64,000 nt of DNA from positions 1 through 64,000 of the forward strand of contig CAISTS010000086.1 of the NCBI GenBank assembly GCA_903888485.1, in the 5' to 3' direction. The DNA comes from an uncultured bacterium. Its GTDB lineage: Bacteria; Pseudomonadota; Alphaproteobacteria; Rhodospirillales; Rhodospirillaceae. The position numbers and the translations under genes were made by a program. The notes beneath the pieces were generated by a model. That model was not told the origin of the DNA, searched no databases, and was given only the letters and a program-made list of their open reading frames with translations. This document shows positions 26,320-34,562 of the stretch, piece after piece (the stretch's first letter is position 1; each line of letters opens with the position of its first letter).

Positions 26320-27525
26320 ATGAGATCCTATCCTCTGCTGATGGTTGCGATGCTTCTGTCTCCTGGGCCGATTTCGGCCCAGGAGCACCAGCATGACGCC
26401 ATGGAGCCGGCGTCTGCTTGCAAAGATGTGAAGCTATCCTGCGCCGACAAGGCGACGCCGTTCTTCGCCAAGGACGGCTCACTTTGGCTGGCGTGGTCGG
26501 CCAACGGGCGCATCGGTGTTGAGCATTCAACCGACCTCGGCAAGACATTTACTCCAGCGGTGATGGCCAATCATCATGCGGAGAAGCTGGATGCCGGCGC
26601 GGACTCACGTCCGCAGATTGTCATCGACAGCAACGGCGGGATGGTGGTGGCATACACCATCGCCAAAGGCACCGATTTCGCGGGGCAGGTGATGGTGACG
26701 CGCAGCGCCGATGCCAAAACCTTCGCCATGCCCAAGCCGCTCACGGATGATGTCATCAGCCAGCGTTTCGTTTCGTTCTCGCTCGATCCCTCGGGCGATG
26801 TCTTCGCGGCTTGGATCGACAAGCGCAATCTTGCCGCCGCGCACCGCGCGGCAAAACCCTATGACGGTGCGGCGCTGGCCTTTGCCTGGTCGACGGGAGG
26901 CAAGGACTTCGCGATCACACGCATCGCCAAGGACAATACCTGCGAATGTTGCCGCATCGGCGTCGCCTTCGCCGGCCCGCATAAGCCTGCCGTCATGTGG
27001 CGCAACATGTATCCCGGTAGCGTGCGTGATCATGCCATCATGACCTTCGACGGCGACAAGCCGGGGCCGGTGAACCGCGTTGCGGTCGATGACTGGAAGA
27101 TCGAAGCGTGCCCGCATCAGGGGCCCAGCCTGGCGATCGATGCAAAGGGCGGTTACCACGCCACCTGGTTCACCGATGGCGCAAAGCGGCAGGGGCTGTT
27201 CTACGCGCGTTCGAGCGACGGCGGCAAAACCTTCAGCACGCCGATGCAAGTAGGTAACAACGAGCGCCAGCCGTCGCGGCCCTTTGTGCTTGCCGCGGGC
27301 AATACGCTTTGGCTCGCCTGGAAGGAATTCGACGGCGACCAATCTACGGTCAGCATCATGCAATCGCGCGACGCAGGTGTTACCTGGTCCAAACCCCGCG
27401 TTGCGGCGGCGACCAAGGACGCCTCCGATCACCCGCTGTTGATCGCCAAAGGCGGCGATACCTACCTGTCGTGGTTGACACGGGAAGAGGGATATCGCCT
27501 CATTCCCTTGGAGAACGCGCCATGA
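26320..27525 (+). CDS. Periplasmic sialidase-fold (BNR repeat) protein
   Basis: A 401-residue exported protein with a signal peptide (about 1-20) and His-rich mature start (EHQHDAME). The body shows Asp-box-like repeats of a six-bladed beta-propeller: STDLGKTF, SSDGGKTFS and SRDAGVTWSKP. A Cys patch CECCRIGV (around residues 208-215) and a Cys pair near 28-36 could bind metal. Sialidase catalytic residues are not obvious, so it is unlikely to cleave sialic acid. It starts 12 nt after the TonB receptor and overlaps the TlpA-like gene (ATGA). Suggested role: periplasmic metal or metallophore handling. Confidence 0.75.
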   Translation: MRSYPLLMVAMLLSPGPISAQEHQHDAMEPASACKDVKLSCADKATPFFAKDGSLWLAWSANGRIGVEHSTDLGKTFTPAVMANHHAEKLDAGADSRPQIVIDSNGGMVVAYTIAKGTDFAGQVMVTRSADAKTFAMPKPLTDDVISQRFVSFSLDPSGDVFAAWIDKRNLAAAHRAAKPYDGAALAFAWSTGGKDFAITRIAKDNTCECCRIGVAFAGPHKPAVMWRNMYPGSVRDHAIMTFDGDKPGPVNRVAVDDWKIEACPHQGPSLAIDAKGGYHATWFTDGAKRQGLFYARSSDGGKTFSTPMQVGNNERQPSRPFVLAAGNTLWLAWKEFDGDQSTVSIMQSRDAGVTWSKPRVAAATKDASDHPLLIAKGGDTYLSWLTREEGYRLIPLENAP

Positions 27526-27998
27526 AACACATTCTCGCTGCTCTGGCTGTATTGATGCTTGCCGCGCCGGCCGATGCCGCCGAGATGCGGCCTTTCGCGC
27601 GCGGCAGTTGGCAGACGCTGATGCAGGCCAACGCCGGCAAACCCACCGTCGTGCACTTCTGGGGACTGACCTGCGCGCCCTGTCTGACCGAACTGCCGCA
27701 CTGGGCGCGGCTCGCCCAAGAGCGGGCCGACATGCGCCTCGTCATGATCGCCGCCGATCCGACGCCGGGCGATATCAAGGACCTGTCCGCGACCCTGGAC
27801 CGCGCCAAGCTGAACAAGGTCGAGAGCTGGGCCTTCGCCGATGCCTTCTCCGAACGCCTGCGCTTCGAGGTCGATCCCAAATGGCGCGGCGAAATGCCGC
27901 GCACCATGCTTATCGCCCGAAATGGTTCGGTGACCGTCATGACGGGCGTTGCCGATCTCAAGGCCGTGCGCGCCTGGCTCGACCGCGAGGCCAAGTAG
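27522..27998 (+). CDS. TlpA-like periplasmic thioredoxin
   Basis: 158 residues with a signal peptide (about 1-19) and a thioredoxin fold with the redox pair C51-C54 in WGLTCAPC. A late strand PRTMLIARNGS has the cis-Pro. TlpA-type proteins reduce Cys pairs of Sco and CuA subunits so copper can be loaded. Placement directly before sco, with stop/start overlap on both sides, fits that role. Confidence 0.88.
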   Translation: MKHILAALAVLMLAAPADAAEMRPFARGSWQTLMQANAGKPTVVHFWGLTCAPCLTELPHWARLAQERADMRLVMIAADPTPGDIKDLSATLDRAKLNKVESWAFADAFSERLRFEVDPKWRGEMPRTMLIARNGSVTVMTGVADLKAVRAWLDREAK

Positions 27999-28606
27999 TG
28001 CCGCGTTGGCTTCTGATCGCGGCCGGAGCGTTGGTCCTGTTCGGGGGCCTTGCTGTGGGTATCACGCTGCGCCAAGCGACGGCGCCCGAAGCGCGCGCGG
28101 CGGCCGCGAAGGCGGCCGTGCCATACAAGCTGCTCGACCACAACGGCCGCACGGTCACGGCGGCCAGCTATCGCGGCAAGCTTCAACTGGTGTTCTTCGG
28201 CTTCACCCGCTGTCCCGACGTCTGTCCGACGACGATGGCAAAGGCCGCCGCACTGTTGAAGGATTTAGGACCGCTCGCGGGCAAGCTGCAGGTGCTCTTC
28301 GTCACCGTCGATCCCAAGCGCGATACGCCGGCGGCATTGAAAGACTATCTGCTCGCCTTCGACGAGCGCATCGTCGGCCTCAGCGGTTCGGAGGAGCAGG
28401 TTGCGGCTGCCGCCAAAGCTTTCGGCGTCTATTTCGAGGAACACCTCACGGGTTTCGAGGACGGCGAAGGCGCGCCGGACTACGCCTTCGATCACAGCAA
28501 CGCTGTTTACTTGGTGGACGATGCCGGAGTTCTGCTCCGCGCCTATGTCATCGATGATGTGAATTTGCTCGGCGATTTGCGGGATGCGCTGGAGAGGATG
28601 AAGTGA
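27998..28606 (+). CDS. Sco1/SenC copper chaperone for cytochrome oxidase
   Basis: A 202-residue membrane-anchored periplasmic protein with a single N-terminal helix (about 5-22). Thioredoxin-like fold with the copper ligands C72 and C76 in CPDVCP and H166 in FDHSN, the classic Sco set. VDPKRDTP is also family-typical. Start is GTG 27998, whose G overlaps the last base of the tlpA-like stop. Sco inserts Cu into the CuA centre of cytochrome c oxidase and works with TlpA and PCu(A)C, both adjacent. Confidence 0.94.
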   Translation: MPRWLLIAAGALVLFGGLAVGITLRQATAPEARAAAAKAAVPYKLLDHNGRTVTAASYRGKLQLVFFGFTRCPDVCPTTMAKAAALLKDLGPLAGKLQVLFVTVDPKRDTPAALKDYLLAFDERIVGLSGSEEQVAAAAKAFGVYFEEHLTGFEDGEGAPDYAFDHSNAVYLVDDAGVLLRAYVIDDVNLLGDLRDALERMK

Positions 28607-29022
28607 AAGCGCTGCTCCTGTTTCTCGTTCTGTTCAGCAATGCCGCCTTCGCCGCCGACACTATTGTCGTCAGCGATGCCTGGCTGCGCGCGTCGCTCGG
28701 CAAAGTACCCACGACGGCGGCCTACTTCAAAGTCGAGAATCGTGGCGCGGCACCGGACAAGCTGCTGTCGATCTCGACGACCGCCGCCGGCATGGCGCAC
28801 CTTCACGAAAGCGTCGAGACCAACGGCGTCGCACAGATGCGGCCCGTCCCATCGATCGAACTGAAACCCGGTCAAAGTGTCGTGCTCGCGCCCGGTGGCC
28901 TGCACGTCATGGTGATGAACCTGAAAGCGCCGCTCATCGCCGGCGAAAAGGTGCCGCTGGTGCTGCGCTTCGAGAAGGCGGGTGAAGTAAAGGTTGAGGC
29001 CGAGGTTCGCGGCCTCAAATAA
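28603..29022 (+). CDS. PCu(A)C family periplasmic copper chaperone
   Basis: 139 residues with a signal peptide (about 1-18). The Cu(I) site is present in exact spacing: H68-x10-M79-x21-H101-x-M103. PCu(A)C carries copper to Sco or directly to CuA/CuB sites of terminal oxidases. GTG 28603 overlaps the sco stop. It is the last gene of the copper run; the convergent cyclase gene begins at the next base. Confidence 0.95.
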   Translation: MKALLLFLVLFSNAAFAADTIVVSDAWLRASLGKVPTTAAYFKVENRGAAPDKLLSISTTAAGMAHLHESVETNGVAQMRPVPSIELKPGQSVVLAPGGLHVMVMNLKAPLIAGEKVPLVLRFEKAGEVKVEAEVRGLK

Positions 29023-30987
29023 TTATAAATCGGCGAGTTCATTCTTGTGGGCATCGCTCCAGCCGACTTCATAGAGCGGCTTTGAGCCCTGGATGCCTTT
29101 CATCTCGAACTTGCCGCGCGGGATGAAGCCGACCTTCTGGCCTTTGCAGGCATCCATCACGGCTTGCGAGACCCAGATGTTGTTCTTGTTGGCCTTGTCG
29201 CATATGCGCGCGGTCATCTGCACGGCGGCGCCGAAGAAATCGTTGTCTTCTTCCACCGCCTCGCCGACGTTCACGCCGATACGAATGGCCAGCTCGATGC
29301 TGGGATTGGCGCTGTTATGCGCGGCGACCTCGCGTTGCATGCGGATGGTGGCCTGTACGGCGGAGACGGGGTCAGGGAACACGGCCATGATGCCGTCGCC
29401 GGTATGCTTTACTTCGCGGCCCTTGTGCGCCTGGAGCGCGCCGCGCACGGCGGTGTTGTGCGCACGCACCGCTTTCTGCGCGCCGGCGTTGCCGAGGCGT
29501 TGCGTCATGGCGGTCGAGCCGACGATGTCGGTGAAGACGAAGGTGAACACCGAGGGCACCGTCGGGCGCTTCTCGGGCAGGTTCCACTCCTGCAGCAGCG
29601 CGCTGATCTGGCTGGTGGCGTTGGGTGCGCCGCCGATCTGCGCCGTCATGGCCTTGGCGCCGGCCTGAATCATGCCGGTGTATTTCGGGTTCTTGCCGTA
29701 ACTCGGCAATTCGACGCAGAAGTTCTCGGCGCGCTCGGGCGTGTTGCCGGCCGAGACCAGGCCGTCTTTCAGCACCGAAAGCTGCTGGTCCTTGGGCAGG
29801 CGTTTGGTCTGGCCGATGACAGAAGCGCCGCCGGCGAAGTAGAGGTTCATGCCGAACTTGGAGAACGCGTTGGTGGGTTCGGGGCGGGCGAAACGCGCAG
29901 CGTCGCTGATGAATTGGTTGAAGCCAGATCGCGCTTCAACCTCGGCAGGCGATTTCTCCGGCGTCGGCGGTTTGGGCGCTGGTTTACGTTCTTCGGGCTT
30001 CGGCGCTTGCGGCGCGGCTTTCGGTTCGGGCCTAGCTTGGGGCGGCGGGGCAGGGGCTTCGGCGATCGGAGGGGCTGGCGCGGGCGGCGGTTCGCTGGTG
30101 TGAACTTGGCTGTCCATATCGGCGCCGAGTTCCTGTGGACCTTCATCGGCGGCCTCACCGACGTCTTCACTTTCTTCGGCGAAATCGGCGGCCAGGTCGG
30201 CGGCAGCGTCTTCCAGCGCGATCTTCTCGCGCATATCTTCGATCTCGACCTGGTCGAATTCAATGTCCTGTACGTGCTTCGGCGCTTTCTTGACCGCGGC
30301 CAACATCTGCCCCGGGCCCGAATCGCCTTCCGCCGACGTACGGCGGCCGCTCTTCAACAGGGCGACGATGTTGAACTGGCGCTGGAGGTTGATGAACAGC
30401 GCGCCGAAGAACACCAGCACCGAACCGCCAACGATGAGCTGCGTGTAGTTGGTGGCCGGCAGCGATCCCATGCTGACCATCTGCGCGACGATCAGCGAGC
30501 CGGCGATCAACGTGACGATGGCCAGCGCCAAGCTGATGAGCACGGCGAGCAGGAAACGCACAAAGCCGCTGCGTTTTTTCTTGGCCTTGGGTTTTTTGGG
30601 TCTCGTGCCGGCGGGGGCGCGCGGCGGCGAAGGCTTTGGCTTGGCTTCGGTCGGGGCTGGCGCAGGCGCGGGGCGCGGCGCGGCGGGCGGAGGCGCTTTC
30701 TTTTTGGCGGCGGGTTTACCGCCTTTCTTGGCGTCTTTCTTTTCACCGAACATGCTGTCGGTGTCGTTGATCGATTTGGCTTTCTGGCTTTGCCAGGTCA
30801 CCACTTCTTCGGAGGTGTTGGTCGCGTCGTCGAAAGTCTCACGCACAACGCGTGTGGGGAAACCTTCCTTGGCTTCGATGGTCTTGGCCTCTTCAATAGC
30901 CTTCTCGCGCTCGCTCGGCTCATGACTGCCGTGCAGCTGCCAGCGCCCTTCTTGGCGGTAATAGACTTCGAAGCTTTCCCGAGCCAT
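29023..30987 (-). CDS. Membrane class III adenylate/guanylate cyclase with N-terminal GRW domain
   Basis: 654 residues. Residues 1-65 are a small domain with FEVYYRQEGRWQLHG and FPTRVVRETF. A Pro/Ala/Lys linker (about 80-140), two membrane helices (about 142-205), a long acidic and Pro-rich section, and a helical part with FARPEPTNAF lead to a class III cyclase domain at about 480-645. The two metal-binding Asp are present: D487 in FTDIVGST and D531 in HTGDG. It should therefore make cAMP (or cGMP). FEMKG fits an adenylyl-type pocket, but substrate is not certain. Its paralogue lies 296 bp upstream on the same strand; that gap shows no other gene. Confidence 0.88.
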   Translation of the reverse strand: MARESFEVYYRQEGRWQLHGSHEPSEREKAIEEAKTIEAKEGFPTRVVRETFDDATNTSEEVVTWQSQKAKSINDTDSMFGEKKDAKKGGKPAAKKKAPPPAAPRPAPAPAPTEAKPKPSPPRAPAGTRPKKPKAKKKRSGFVRFLLAVLISLALAIVTLIAGSLIVAQMVSMGSLPATNYTQLIVGGSVLVFFGALFINLQRQFNIVALLKSGRRTSAEGDSGPGQMLAAVKKAPKHVQDIEFDQVEIEDMREKIALEDAAADLAADFAEESEDVGEAADEGPQELGADMDSQVHTSEPPPAPAPPIAEAPAPPPQARPEPKAAPQAPKPEERKPAPKPPTPEKSPAEVEARSGFNQFISDAARFARPEPTNAFSKFGMNLYFAGGASVIGQTKRLPKDQQLSVLKDGLVSAGNTPERAENFCVELPSYGKNPKYTGMIQAGAKAMTAQIGGAPNATSQISALLQEWNLPEKRPTVPSVFTFVFTDIVGSTAMTQRLGNAGAQKAVRAHNTAVRGALQAHKGREVKHTGDGIMAVFPDPVSAVQATIRMQREVAAHNSANPSIELAIRIGVNVGEAVEEDNDFFGAAVQMTARICDKANKNNIWVSQAVMDACKGQKVGFIPRGKFEMKGIQGSKPLYEVGWSDAHKNELADL

Positions 30988-31283
30988 GCGTCCGTGGCGC
31001 GACCGTGGTGCGCGTTGTTGCGCGCGCGGTCGCTGCGTTTCCCCTGTTCACCGCCGTCGGTTGAATATCCGTTCGTACGAAAATGCGGCGGCCAAGCCGT
31101 GCGTGCCCACGCACCCCTTTGCACCTTAGAAAATGCGAGGGATTTCCTAAGGATGCCTTAAATGCGCGGGGTAAAGCGCACGGTTCCTAAAGACCTGGCC
31201 GCGAACGTGCCACAGACGTTGCGGGTGTTTCAACCGCTACGCGCATAGCCGGTATGTGCGTGGATATTCTCGTAAAAGTTATC

Positions 31284-33272
31284 CTACGATAGACGCGCCG
31301 TGGTCTTTTCAGACTCGAAGGACGGTTCAGACACGGGGACGAGTCCAAGGTCCTCGGCCAGGCTCCCGGCAGAAGCATTGTCCGGCGGCCTGACGGCGTC
31401 GTGCATCTCGGCGCCGGGCGCGGCCGCGCGCACGGCGGCTTGCACCTGGGCTTCGGCCAGAATCTCGCCAGCGCCGGCGCCGGCGACCGTCGTCTGCGCT
31501 TGGCGCACGAGATTGGCCGAGAGGATCGGATCTTCGCCCGCGACCGTGTTGCCGATGAGGCCGATGGCCAGCTTGGCGGTGGGTTCCGTGAAAGCGCGCT
31601 GCATGTCGACGGCGGCGTCCACCGCGGCGCGCGCGGTCGGGAAGCGCGCGAAGATGCCTTTGCCGGTGTGCTTGACCTCGTGACCGCCGTGGGCGGTGAG
31701 CGCCGTGCGCACGATGCTGTTATGCGTGCCCATGGCGTGATCGTGGAACGCTTCGGCGGCGGTTTCGCCATCGACCGGCGGACGGTCTTCGCGCAGCTCG
31801 GTGAGCAGATAGACGTCCAGCAGATTCACCGGCGGCAACGCGGCGGGGTGTTCGACCGCGAACTCCGGCGCCTGGCCGACAGGCGTGCGCCAGTTCGCCA
31901 TCACATTCCCGAGGCTCGCGGCCACATTGGGCGCGCCTTCGAGGTACGCGGCGAGCGCGCTGCGACCGGCGGCCACCAACGTCGCGTTCGCGGGCAGCGC
32001 AGTCAGAATCTGGCGCTGGCTCATGAAAGGTTCGATGACACCCGGGTTCATGCCGTAGTGACGCAGCGCGTCGCTCAACAGTTCCTGTTCGGCCATGGCG
32101 TTGAGCCGTGCCGTGGCGGCGACGCCTGATGCGCCGCCAGCTAAAACGATGGCCGCGCCGCGGCGCGCGACCGGATCATCGGCCATGGCGCTGGCGACGG
32201 CGGCCTTGACCACATCGATGGCGAAGCGGCGCATCACCATGCGCTCGAGGTTGAGGCTTTCGCGCAGGGCCGCAGCGGCGGCTTCTTCCGCGGCGGCGTT
32301 TTTATCAGATTTTTCCGCAGTTTTTGCAGCTTCGGCGGCCTTGGCTTCTTTGGCTTTGCGCTTGTCCTCGACCTTTTTCTCTTCGGCTTTTTTCTCTTCA
32401 GCGACGCGCTTGGCTTTGGCAGCCGCGACGCGTTCGGCAGCGGCGCGCTCCGCGGCGAGCATGTCTTCCACCGGCGCGGGCGCGACGAGCGCTTCCGGCA
32501 CGGCGTTTACGGCTGGGGCTTCGGCAATCTCCGCCGGTTTGACGGCGTCGATGTCGCCGCGCTTCATCTTTAGATCTTCGTATTCGCGGATGGCGTCGGG
32601 CGAGGGGCCGCGCTCGTGCTTCGGCTTGACCTTCGGCAGTTTGCTGCCCTGTGGCAGTTCGATGGGCATGGTCGCCGCTTTGGCCTGCGCCGCCGTCTTC
32701 GCCCACATGTCCGCGAGCAAGCGATGCAGCGGCAGCTTGGAGCGGAACAGGCGATAGAAGAACAGCAGGAACATCACCGCGTAGGCATAGGTCAGCAGCG
32801 TCGTGCGCGTGCCGGCGCCGATCACGATGCCGCCTTCGGCGACACGTTGCAGGCCCCAGGCGAAGATGCCGGTGGTCAGTGTCGCCGCGGCGAGGCTGAT
32901 GACGCTGGCGACGACAACGCGGAAAAAGGTCTGCAGCGCGGTGAGGCGCGGTGTTTGCGCGCGCGTCGCCTGCGCGCGGCGTTGCGCGCCCGCTGTTGTG
33001 CGCACATTGTTGTTGGCGGGGCGGCGGCGCTGGTTGGCGGCGGGCTCGGGCGCCGACTTGGCGCGCGGGCTCACATAGGTGGTGATGCGCTCGCTCTCAT
33101 TGATCTCGGGGAAGTAGGTCTCGCGCACGACCTTGGTGGGAAAGCCCGTTGAATTTTCCGTTGCCTGGGCGTCGGACACAGCTTCATTGCGCTCCTCGCC
33201 GGTGTATCGGGCGTGGAGAATCCAGCGGCCTCTCTGGAGCGCTAAGACTTCGAACTGCGTGATCGCAAGCAT
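31284..33272 (-). CDS. Pseudo-cyclase paralogue with dead class III domain
   Basis: 662 residues with the same plan as the next gene. An N-terminal domain (FEVLALQRGRWILHA, FPTKVVRET) is followed by a linker, two membrane helices (about 125-185), a charged Ala/Lys coiled region and a C-terminal cyclase-like domain (about 484-625). In the cyclase domain the first metal Asp is Glu (E492 in LLTEL) and HTGDG is HTGKG (K538). The FTDIVGST loop is not conserved, and the nucleotide-binding DxxG...N region is degraded. Catalysis is very unlikely. A regulatory or heterodimer role with the intact paralogue is inferred. It starts upstream of it on the same strand. Confidence 0.8.
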   Translation of the reverse strand: MLAITQFEVLALQRGRWILHARYTGEERNEAVSDAQATENSTGFPTKVVRETYFPEINESERITTYVSPRAKSAPEPAANQRRRPANNNVRTTAGAQRRAQATRAQTPRLTALQTFFRVVVASVISLAAATLTTGIFAWGLQRVAEGGIVIGAGTRTTLLTYAYAVMFLLFFYRLFRSKLPLHRLLADMWAKTAAQAKAATMPIELPQGSKLPKVKPKHERGPSPDAIREYEDLKMKRGDIDAVKPAEIAEAPAVNAVPEALVAPAPVEDMLAAERAAAERVAAAKAKRVAEEKKAEEKKVEDKRKAKEAKAAEAAKTAEKSDKNAAAEEAAAAALRESLNLERMVMRRFAIDVVKAAVASAMADDPVARRGAAIVLAGGASGVAATARLNAMAEQELLSDALRHYGMNPGVIEPFMSQRQILTALPANATLVAAGRSALAAYLEGAPNVAASLGNVMANWRTPVGQAPEFAVEHPAALPPVNLLDVYLLTELREDRPPVDGETAAEAFHDHAMGTHNSIVRTALTAHGGHEVKHTGKGIFARFPTARAAVDAAVDMQRAFTEPTAKLAIGLIGNTVAGEDPILSANLVRQAQTTVAGAGAGEILAEAQVQAAVRAAAPGAEMHDAVRPPDNASAGSLAEDLGLVPVSEPSFESEKTTARLS

Positions 33273-33420
33273 TGTGGCCCAACACCAGCCCCAACTTCCC
33301 GGTTCCGGCTTCTGCTGGACCTGGGGGCGCGCCGGCTGATCAGCGCGCTCGCGTATTAACGCTCATCCCGCAGGGATGTTGCGGGAATTGTTAAATTACA
33401 CATCAACTAATAACACAAAA

Positions 33421-33443
33421 GGCCGCGTCATGGGGACGCGGCC
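33421..33443 (-). terminator. Rho-independent terminator of rpmE
   Basis: GGCCGCGTC / GACGCGGCC (9 bp, 5-nt loop) lies 33 nt past the rpmE stop. On the minus strand it runs into TTTTGTGTTATT. Confidence 0.85.
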
Positions 33444-33476
33444 TACTAGATATTGTGTTTTTCGCCTATTAGGCGA

Positions 33477-33701
33477 TTAGGCCTTGGAGCTGAAGGCGCC
33501 GAAGCGCTTCTTGAACTTGGCCAGCTGGCCGCCCTGGTCGGACAGGCGGTGGACGCCGGTCCAGGCCGGATGGGTCTTGGGATCGATTTCGAGGCGCAGC
33601 GTATCACCCGCTTTGCCGTACGTGCTGCGGGTCTTGTATTCGGTGCCATCGGTCATCACCACGGTAATCTCGTGGTAGTCGGGGTGACCTTCTTTCTTCA
33701 T
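33477..33701 (-). CDS. rpmE: 50S ribosomal protein L31, zinc-free form
   Basis: 74 residues beginning [20 protein letters not shown] and containing KTHPAWTG and FKKRFGAF. It lacks the CxxC zinc ligands of the classic form, as is common in alphaproteobacteria. ATG 33701 has GAGG upstream; the frame is open further, but those residues are not L31. It is divergent from the response-regulator gene and ends in its own terminator. Confidence 0.95.
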   Translation of the reverse strand: MKKEGHPDYHEITVVMTDGTEYKTRSTYGKAGDTLRLEIDPKTHPAWTGVHRLSDQGGQLAKFKKRFGAFSSKA

Positions 33702-33803
33702 GATGCGCCTCAATAATTTGTACGGGGTCGCAATGGCAGCCCCGGCGGAAGGCGGGTGTATACCCACTTCGGCGCAGCGCCGCAAGCGTGGTCAAAAACC
33801 CGT

Positions 33804-33822
33804 TCATTATCATTGTATTATC
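33804..33822 (+). promoter_or_regulatory. Fur-box candidate ahead of the iron cluster
   Basis: TCATTATCATTGTATTATC. On the other strand it reads two GATAAT hexamers separated by 6-7 bases, resembling the NATWAT repeats of Fur sites. It lies 50 nt before the response-regulator ATG and would place the whole cluster under iron control. Call made by eye. Confidence 0.5.
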
Positions 33823-33872
33823 GTCCGAATTGACGCTTCCCAAGGGGCCTGGAGCTTTCCATTATTCACCCC

Positions 33873-34562
33873 ATGAAGATCCTGCTGATCGAAGACAACG
33901 AGCGGCTGACCGCCTTCATCGGCGAGCGCCTGGCCGAACAGGGGCACAGCCTGGAGACCGCCGGCACGGGCCGCGACGGTTTGACGCTGGCTACGCGCGG
34001 TCCCCACGACGTCATCATCATCGATCGCATGCTGCCGGGCGAACTTGAGGGCCTGTCCGTGGTCCAGGAATTGCGCTCGGCGGGCAACAGCACGCCGATT
34101 CTAATACTCTCGGCCTTGGGCGATGTCGACGAGCGCATTCGCGGGCTGAAGGCGGGCGGCGATGACTATCTCTCCAAGCCCTTTGCCTTCGGCGAGCTGA
34201 TGGCGCGCCTTGAGGTGCTTGCGCGCCGTGGCGCGGCGCCGCCGTCTGCCGCAGAAGTCACCGAGCTGCTGCTTGCCGATCTCAAGATCGACCTGAAGGC
34301 GCACAAGGTCACGCGCGCCGGCAAGGTCATCACGCTGCGCCCGCGCGAGTTTCGCCTGCTCGAGTATCTGATGCGTAACGCCGGACAGATTGTTACGCGC
34401 TCGATGCTGCTCGAACACGTCTGGGAATACGATTTCGACCCCGAGACCAACGTCATCGACGTGCAAATCAGCAAGCTTCGCAATAAAGTCGATGCGGGCT
34501 TCGACAAGCCCTTGCTACGAACGATCCGCACTGTCGGATACATGTTGACCGCCGATGATTAA
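33873..34562 (+). CDS. OmpR-family response regulator
   Basis: 229 residues: a receiver domain (about 1-115) with ED pair at 7-8, phospho-acceptor D51 in IIIDRMLPG and the conserved Lys in LSKPF. A winged-helix DNA-binding domain follows (about 130-226) with LRPREFRLLEYLMRNAGQIV and NVIDVQISKLRNKVD. Its last 8 bases overlap the kinase gene, so they form a pair. Probable target: the TonB receptor genes downstream. Confidence 0.95.
   Translation: MKILLIEDNERLTAFIGERLAEQGHSLETAGTGRDGLTLATRGPHDVIIIDRMLPGELEGLSVVQELRSAGNSTPILILSALGDVDERIRGLKAGGDDYLSKPFAFGELMARLEVLARRGAAPPSAAEVTELLLADLKIDLKAHKVTRAGKVITLRPREFRLLEYLMRNAGQIVTRSMLLEHVWEYDFDPETNVIDVQISKLRNKVDAGFDKPLLRTIRTVGYMLTADD

Noticed and set aside
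29164-31161. 665-codon open frame opposite the cyclase gene
   Set aside because: Arg/Gly/Phe-rich shadow of the Pro/Ala-rich cyclase linker; no motif support.
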